Shown here: positions 60,350 through 64,000 of the stretch, in pieces | Position numbering within the stretch: position 1 is the stretch's first letter | Layout of the letters: each line of letters starts with the position of its first letter | Source of the DNA: Streptomyces sp. Ru62 | Lineage (GTDB): Bacteria > Actinomycetota > Actinomycetes > Streptomycetales > Streptomycetaceae | Direction: 5' to 3' | DNA length: 64,000 nt | NCBI RefSeq assembly: GCF_002920615.1 | Contig: NZ_PQSU01000037.1 | Span: 24,578-88,577, forward strand | The notes under the pieces: generated by a model | Seen by the model: the letters and a program-made list of their open reading frames with translations, nothing else | The model's database searches: none | Told to the model about the DNA's origin: nothing | Translations under genes and position numbers: made by a program

Positions 60350-61624
60350 CCCGCACCCCGCCCACCGCCGCGGAGCTCGCCCTGGCCGCCGAGGTCCGTC
60401 GCTGCGGACTGACCGCCACCCCCCACCAGTTCGAACGCTGGCGCGCCAAGCACTGGCTGGCCCCCACCGACCAGTGGACCGACCCCGAAACCAGCGTGCT
60501 GCGCCCTGACGTCGTCCACCGAGCCGCCTGGCTCGCCGCCCTCTCCTGTCCAGGCCGCGGCATCAGCTGGATCGGCTGGACGTTCTGGGCGATCGACGCC
60601 ACTGAACAGAGCACCGCACTGCTGCGCCAGGCCCTGATTCTGGACCATCCAACTGCCCCTGCGTCAGGCAGGCATCACCCTGGCCCAGATCCCGCGGGGC
60701 GACAGCGACGCCGCCTTCGACGCCCGACAGGACCTCGCCGAGCGGTTGCTGCAGGGGCGGCGCGTCATCGGACGGGACCTGGACGGACTCCTGCGGGCCC
60801 ATGCCGCCACCGAGGGCATCACCTTGCCCAATCCCCGCACGGTGTCCAATCCCTTCGACTCCACGCTGGTCCGTATCGGCGCCCGACTGCTGACCGGCGG
60901 CATGGCCGACGTCAGCCCCGAAGAACTCACCGACGCCTGGCGCAGCGTGTGGACCGGGCCACCTGAGCAGCTCGAACGGATGACCGCCGCTCACGTCGCC
61001 GCCGACGAAGCCGAAACCGACCTGCGGGCTCTCTCCCCACTGACGAACGGACTGCCCGGGCTGGTTCATGCCCTGGAACGCGCGGACGGCATCCTGCTGT
61101 GCGAGGCGGTCCGCGCCTGCACCAAGGCCTCCTCCACCCTCATGAAGCTGCTCCAGGAACGCGCCGGCCCTGAGGTGCTGGCCGAGCTGATGGACGACGT
61201 GATGTGGGACCAGTGGGTGCGCGCCGGAGGAGTCGCCCCCGTCGGCCGGCTGGGGGAGGCGGCGATCACCCTGAGCACCGTGCAGTACCTCCTCGTCCCC
61301 GGCTGGGCCGAAGACCTCCACCGCTACCAGCACCGAATGGAGCGCCTATTGGCCGGCGGGGTTGAGTCCGGCGAAGGCGCGGCTGACGGCGGGAGACAGG
61401 GCCAGACAGCACGGGTTGACAGGCGAGGACCGGACGCTGCTGCCAGCCACCCAGCGGCCTCCCGCCCGGACGAGGCCATGGTTCCGGCGCTCGGGCAACC
61501 GCGGGGCCCCAGCCTCTCGGAGATGCAGCACGTGCGCGCTGGAGCAGGTTCTCGCCGAGCCGGGCGGGCCCTTGGCCGTCGGGCCGGCAGGCTCAGGGGA
61601 GGAACTGGGCGAGTGCTCCGGTGA
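60346..61624 (+). pseudogene. Hypothetical protein gene with a frameshift
   Basis: The first frame from the GTG at 60346 encodes AAELALAAEVRRCGLTATPH, QFERWRAKHWLAPTDQWTDP and AWLAALSCPGRGISWIGWTF up to ALILDH near 60650. The second frame continues QLPLRQAGITLAQIPRGDSD, AAFDARQDLAERLLQGRRVI and a helical C-terminal part to 61624. Removing one base in CATCCAAC would restore one protein of about 420 residues. The N-terminus looks like a MerR-type or winged-helix fold, but the family is not recognised. The 3' end overlaps the opposite small gene by 32 bp. Confidence 0.65.
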
Positions 61625-61793
61625 CGGCGGCGGCGAGGGTGAGGACGGCGGCGAAGGTGGTGGCCGCGCGCATGAGCGCGGCAGGGTACGTGGCACCGTC
61701 GATGCGGGCGAGCGTACCCGCGGCTGCGGCGGCCAGGAGCGCGAGGACGAAGACCACGGCGGTGGCAAGCAGGACGATGGCGATGCGGTTCAC
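61593..61793 (-). CDS. Small two-helix membrane protein
   Basis: A 66-residue protein from a GTG (complement of 61791-61793) behind GGGGAG. Two hydrophobic segments are obvious: IAIVLLATAVVFVLALLAAA and AATTFAAVLTLAAAVTGALA, joined by a short loop with RIDGATYPAALMR. It is probably a membrane hairpin. It is divergent from the HTH-NTPase gene, with 82 bp between the starts. Function unknown. Confidence 0.65.
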   Translation of the reverse strand: MNRIAIVLLATAVVFVLALLAAAAAGTLARIDGATYPAALMRAATTFAAVLTLAAAVTGALAQFLP

Positions 61794-61875
61794 GGCGATC
61801 TCCCCGTAGAGGCTGGAATGTTGACGTGGCCCAAGGTCGCCGAAACGGTGTCCGCCATGGTCCGACCGGACGATG

Positions 61876-64000
61876 ATGGACACCGTTGAACACACAGCAC
61901 TGGGGGTGCACGTGGGCGGGGATGCCGATGGGCGTGAGGCGGCGCTCACCGAACTACGCAACCGGCTGGAAGACGCTCTGGCCCACAAGCGACTGACCAA
62001 GACCCAGCTCGCCACCCGCACCCGACTCGCGCGCACGACCGTCCAGGCGGCCTTCCAGGCCGGCGGCCCCGTCCCCTCTGCCGCGACGGTCACGGCGCTA
62101 GCCGGCGAACTGGGCCTGCCGGCCGGCCAGATGCTGGAGCTGAGACGGACGGCGGCGGGCGAGACCGGTCCTGCGCGGCACGAGGGGCCGGGCAAACCGA
62201 TCGGGCAGTGGGACCCCCACGATCTGGAGGTCCACCCCGCCGGAACCGCCGCCACCGCAGCCGGTGCGGGTTCCCGCGCGCAGCGGGTGCTGCCCGCCTA
62301 CGTCCGTCGCGCCCACGACCAGGTACTGGCCGGGGCGGTGGCCGAGGCAGCGCAGGGCCGCAGCCGGATGCTGATTCTTGTGGGGTCGTCGTCGACCGGT
62401 AAGACACGGGCGTGCTGGGAGGCCGTCCAGCCACTGGCCGCGCGGGGATGGTGCCTTTGGCACCCGTACGATCCGACCCGGGTTGAAGCCGCGCTCGCCG
62501 ACCTCGGCCGAGTGGCGCCCCGCACGGTGGTATGGCTCAACGAGGCCCAGCACTATCTCGGCCGCTCGGACGTCGGCGAGCGCATCGCGGCCGCACTGCA
62601 CACACTGCTCACCGAGACCAGTCGCGGACCGGTCCTCGTCCTGGGAACCCTGTGGCCCGAGTACGCCAAGTCGTACACCACACTGCCGCAACCCGGGCAA
62701 CCCGACCCGCACAGCCGGGTCCGTGAACTGCTGTCCGGACGCACCCTCACCATCCCCGACGCCTTCGACGACGAAGCCCTCCGTGCCGCCTCCACCCTCG
62801 CCCGAGACGGCGACCGGTTGCTGGCCGACGCCCTCACCCGCGCTCACGCCCACGGACGAGTCACCCAGGACCTCGCTGGCGCACCCGAACTCGTACGTCG
62901 CTACGAACAAGCCACCCCGCCCGTCAGAGTCCTGCTGCAGGCAGCCATGGACGCCCGCCGCCTCGGCGTCGGACCCCATCTCCCGCAGGCGTTCCTCATC
63001 GACGCCGCCATCGACTATCTCAGCGACGACGACTACGACCAGCTCACCGAGGACTGGGCCGAAGCAGCCTTCGCTGACCTAGCCGACCCCGCCCACGGAC
63101 AGGCCCCCCTGCGCCGTACCGCCATCCGTCCCCGGCGACGACCTCCGGGCGGTGCTCCCGCATCCGCAGTGACGGCCGTCCCGGTGTCAGGACCGGTCTT
63201 CCGCCTGGCCGACTATCTCGACCAGCACGGCCGCAACACCCGCCGACAGCTCTGCCCCCCCGACTCCTTCTGGCACGCCGCTCACACCTATCTCACAGAC
63301 CCACTCGATCTTTCCAACCTCGCCACCGCCGCCCACAGTCGGCTGCGCCTGCAGTGGGCGTATCACCTCTGGCGCAAGGTTGCCGACGCCGGGGAAACCG
63401 GTGCTTTGGTGCCATTGGCGCGCCTGCGGGGGGAAGTCGGGGATCGGGAGGGCGCCGAAAGCCTCTACCGGCAGGCCATCGAGGCAGGCCACGTCGGTGC
63501 GTCGACCGAGTTGGCCCGTTGGCGAGAGGAAGCCGGAGACCGGCAGGATGCTGAAGCGCTCCACCGGCAGGCCGCTGCCACTGGCGGCGATGACTTAGCC
63601 CTGGCCAGTCTGATCAATCTCGCGTGGATGCGGGAGAGGACCGGAGATCGGGAGGGCGCCGAAGCTCTGGCCTGGCAGCTCGCCGAGGCCGGCTACCTGG
63701 GGGTCCTGACCAATCTGGCGGAGATGCGGCTGGCTCGCGATGATCGGGAGGGCGCCGAAACCCTCTACCGGCAGATCATCGAAGCTGGTCACCCCAGTGT
63801 CCTGTTCCGCCTCGCAGCATTGCGGTGGCAGGCCGGGGACCAGGAGGGTGCCGAAACCCTCTACTGGCAGGCCGCCGACACTGGTGACACCGGTGCGCTG
63901 AGCCAGTTGGTGCGGATGCGGGAGGAGGCTGGGGATCGGGAGGGCGCCGAAACTCTGGCGTGCCGGGCTGCCGCCGCGGGTGACACGGGTGCGCTGACCG
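61876..64000 (+). CDS. HTH-NTPase protein with tandem TPR-like repeats, partial
   Basis: An open frame of 708 codons that runs off the right edge. It starts at the ATG at 61876 (another at 61873). Residues 15-75: XRE-like HTH (LRNRLEDALAHKRLTKTQLA; RTTVQAAFQAGGPVPSAATV). Near 170-180: P-loop LVGSSSTGKTRACWEAV; near 220: RTVVWLNEAQHYLG as the Walker B-like strand. From about 505 on: repeats of about 32 residues (GDREGAESLYRQAIEAGHVG; GDREGAETLYRQIIEAGHPS; GDQEGAETLYWQAADTGDTG). Large proteins of this kind are frequent in Streptomyces; a STAND-like sensor role is a reasonable guess. The C-terminus is not seen. Confidence 0.85.
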   Translation, partial: MDTVEHTALGVHVGGDADGREAALTELRNRLEDALAHKRLTKTQLATRTRLARTTVQAAFQAGGPVPSAATVTALAGELGLPAGQMLELRRTAAGETGPARHEGPGKPIGQWDPHDLEVHPAGTAATAAGAGSRAQRVLPAYVRRAHDQVLAGAVAEAAQGRSRMLILVGSSSTGKTRACWEAVQPLAARGWCLWHPYDPTRVEAALADLGRVAPRTVVWLNEAQHYLGRSDVGERIAAALHTLLTETSRGPVLVLGTLWPEYAKSYTTLPQPGQPDPHSRVRELLSGRTLTIPDAFDDEALRAASTLARDGDRLLADALTRAHAHGRVTQDLAGAPELVRRYEQATPPVRVLLQAAMDARRLGVGPHLPQAFLIDAAIDYLSDDDYDQLTEDWAEAAFADLADPAHGQAPLRRTAIRPRRRPPGGAPASAVTAVPVSGPVFRLADYLDQHGRNTRRQLCPPDSFWHAAHTYLTDPLDLSNLATAAHSRLRLQWAYHLWRKVADAGETGALVPLARLRGEVGDREGAESLYRQAIEAGHVGASTELARWREEAGDRQDAEALHRQAAATGGDDLALASLINLAWMRERTGDREGAEALAWQLAEAGYLGVLTNLAEMRLARDDREGAETLYRQIIEAGHPSVLFRLAALRWQAGDQEGAETLYWQAADTGDTGALSQLVRMREEAGDREGAETLACRAAAAGDTGALT
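63430..64000 (+). repeat. In-frame DNA repeats of about 96-108 bp
   Basis: The sequence GATCGGGAGGGCGCCGAA recurs at about 63440, 63647, 63739 and 63936, with related forms at 63541 and 63838. Each marks the start of a 31-36-residue protein repeat. Nucleotide identity is high enough for recombination to add or remove units. Confidence 0.8.

Noticed and set aside
62098..62979. A 293-codon minus-strand open frame
   Set aside because: Opposite the HTH-NTPase frame, which has a P-loop and continues into the repeats.
63430..64000. Tandem repeats as a possible CRISPR array or satellite
   Set aside because: Units of 93-108 bp are in frame, encode TPR-like repeats and have no unique spacers between them.

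Overview
The window is high-GC (about 70%) actinobacterial DNA, almost certainly from a Streptomyces chromosome arm. The signs are strong third-codon GC bias, many GTG starts, a WhiB-like protein, MmyB-type XRE, HxlR and SpoIIE-phosphatase regulators, an LAxTG sorting signal and Streptomyces-type small hypothetical proteins. Intact genes alternate with truncated, frameshifted and duplicated remnants, as expected of a plastic accessory or sub-terminal region. No rRNA, tRNA or CRISPR array was seen.

Layout. (1) 1-3.5 kb: a TetR regulator running off the left edge, divergent from an epoxide-hydrolase-like enzyme with two matching operators between them, then an FAD hydroxylase and a YCII-like protein. 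(2) 3.8-15.7 kb: one co-oriented redox/detoxification block. It holds an MmyB-type XRE regulator, two MFS exporters, a zinc alcohol dehydrogenase, an F420-reductase-like protein, three intact aldo/keto reductases and one broken one, an alpha/beta hydrolase and a secreted SMP-30-like protein. An inverted repeat GGGGGT-N10-ACCCC(C/T) lies upstream of the regulator, the first MFS gene and one aldo/keto reductase, which suggests a small regulon. (3) 15.8-25 kb: remnants and conflict genes. These are a DNA-ligase 3' fragment, a protein ending in a HEPN-like Rx4H motif, a Wbl protein, a Fic protein, an RHH antitoxin with a Doc-like partner, a DNA-repair-ATPase remnant joined to an RHS-toxin remnant, an inverted orphan immunity-like gene and an IS5-type remnant. 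(4) 26-33 kb: DJ-1/PfpI, tautomerase, HxlR, two hydrolases, a crotonase, a predicted sortase-anchored hydrolase and a truncated epoxide hydrolase.

(5) 33.25-35.32 kb: a 2,046-bp transposon-like unit bounded by a perfect 10-bp direct repeat. It carries a macro-domain gene and an ISAs1-family transposase. (6) 35.4-37.4 kb: a frameshifted 14-TM MFS exporter divergent from an HxlR regulator, with a clear operator between them. (7) 37.9-44.6 kb: a LysR gene and a tightly coupled operon (crotonase, acetoacetate-decarboxylase-like, 3-hydroxyacyl-CoA dehydrogenase, acyl-CoA dehydrogenase, CaiB-type CoA transferase) that reads as a short acyl-CoA beta-oxidation route ending in a ketone. (8) 44.7-50.5 kb: a GAF/SpoIIE phosphatase/anti-sigma protein, an enoyl reductase, an NTF2-like protein and a second LysR. 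(9) 51-54.4 kb: a barstar-like inhibitor next to a three-gene tyrosine-recombinase module whose second recombinase carries zinc ribbons and a frameshift in a G6 run. (10) 55-64 kb: a DUF4238 protein paired with a large protein kinase that has a propeller-like region, a frameshifted hypothetical, small membrane proteins and, at the right edge, an HTH-NTPase protein with a growing array of about 32-residue repeats.

The most unusual items are the macro-domain transposon, the operator-defined redox regulon, the HEPN-like protein, the kinase/DUF4238 pair and the recombinase trio. All functions are inferred from sequence and family knowledge; no database search was possible.
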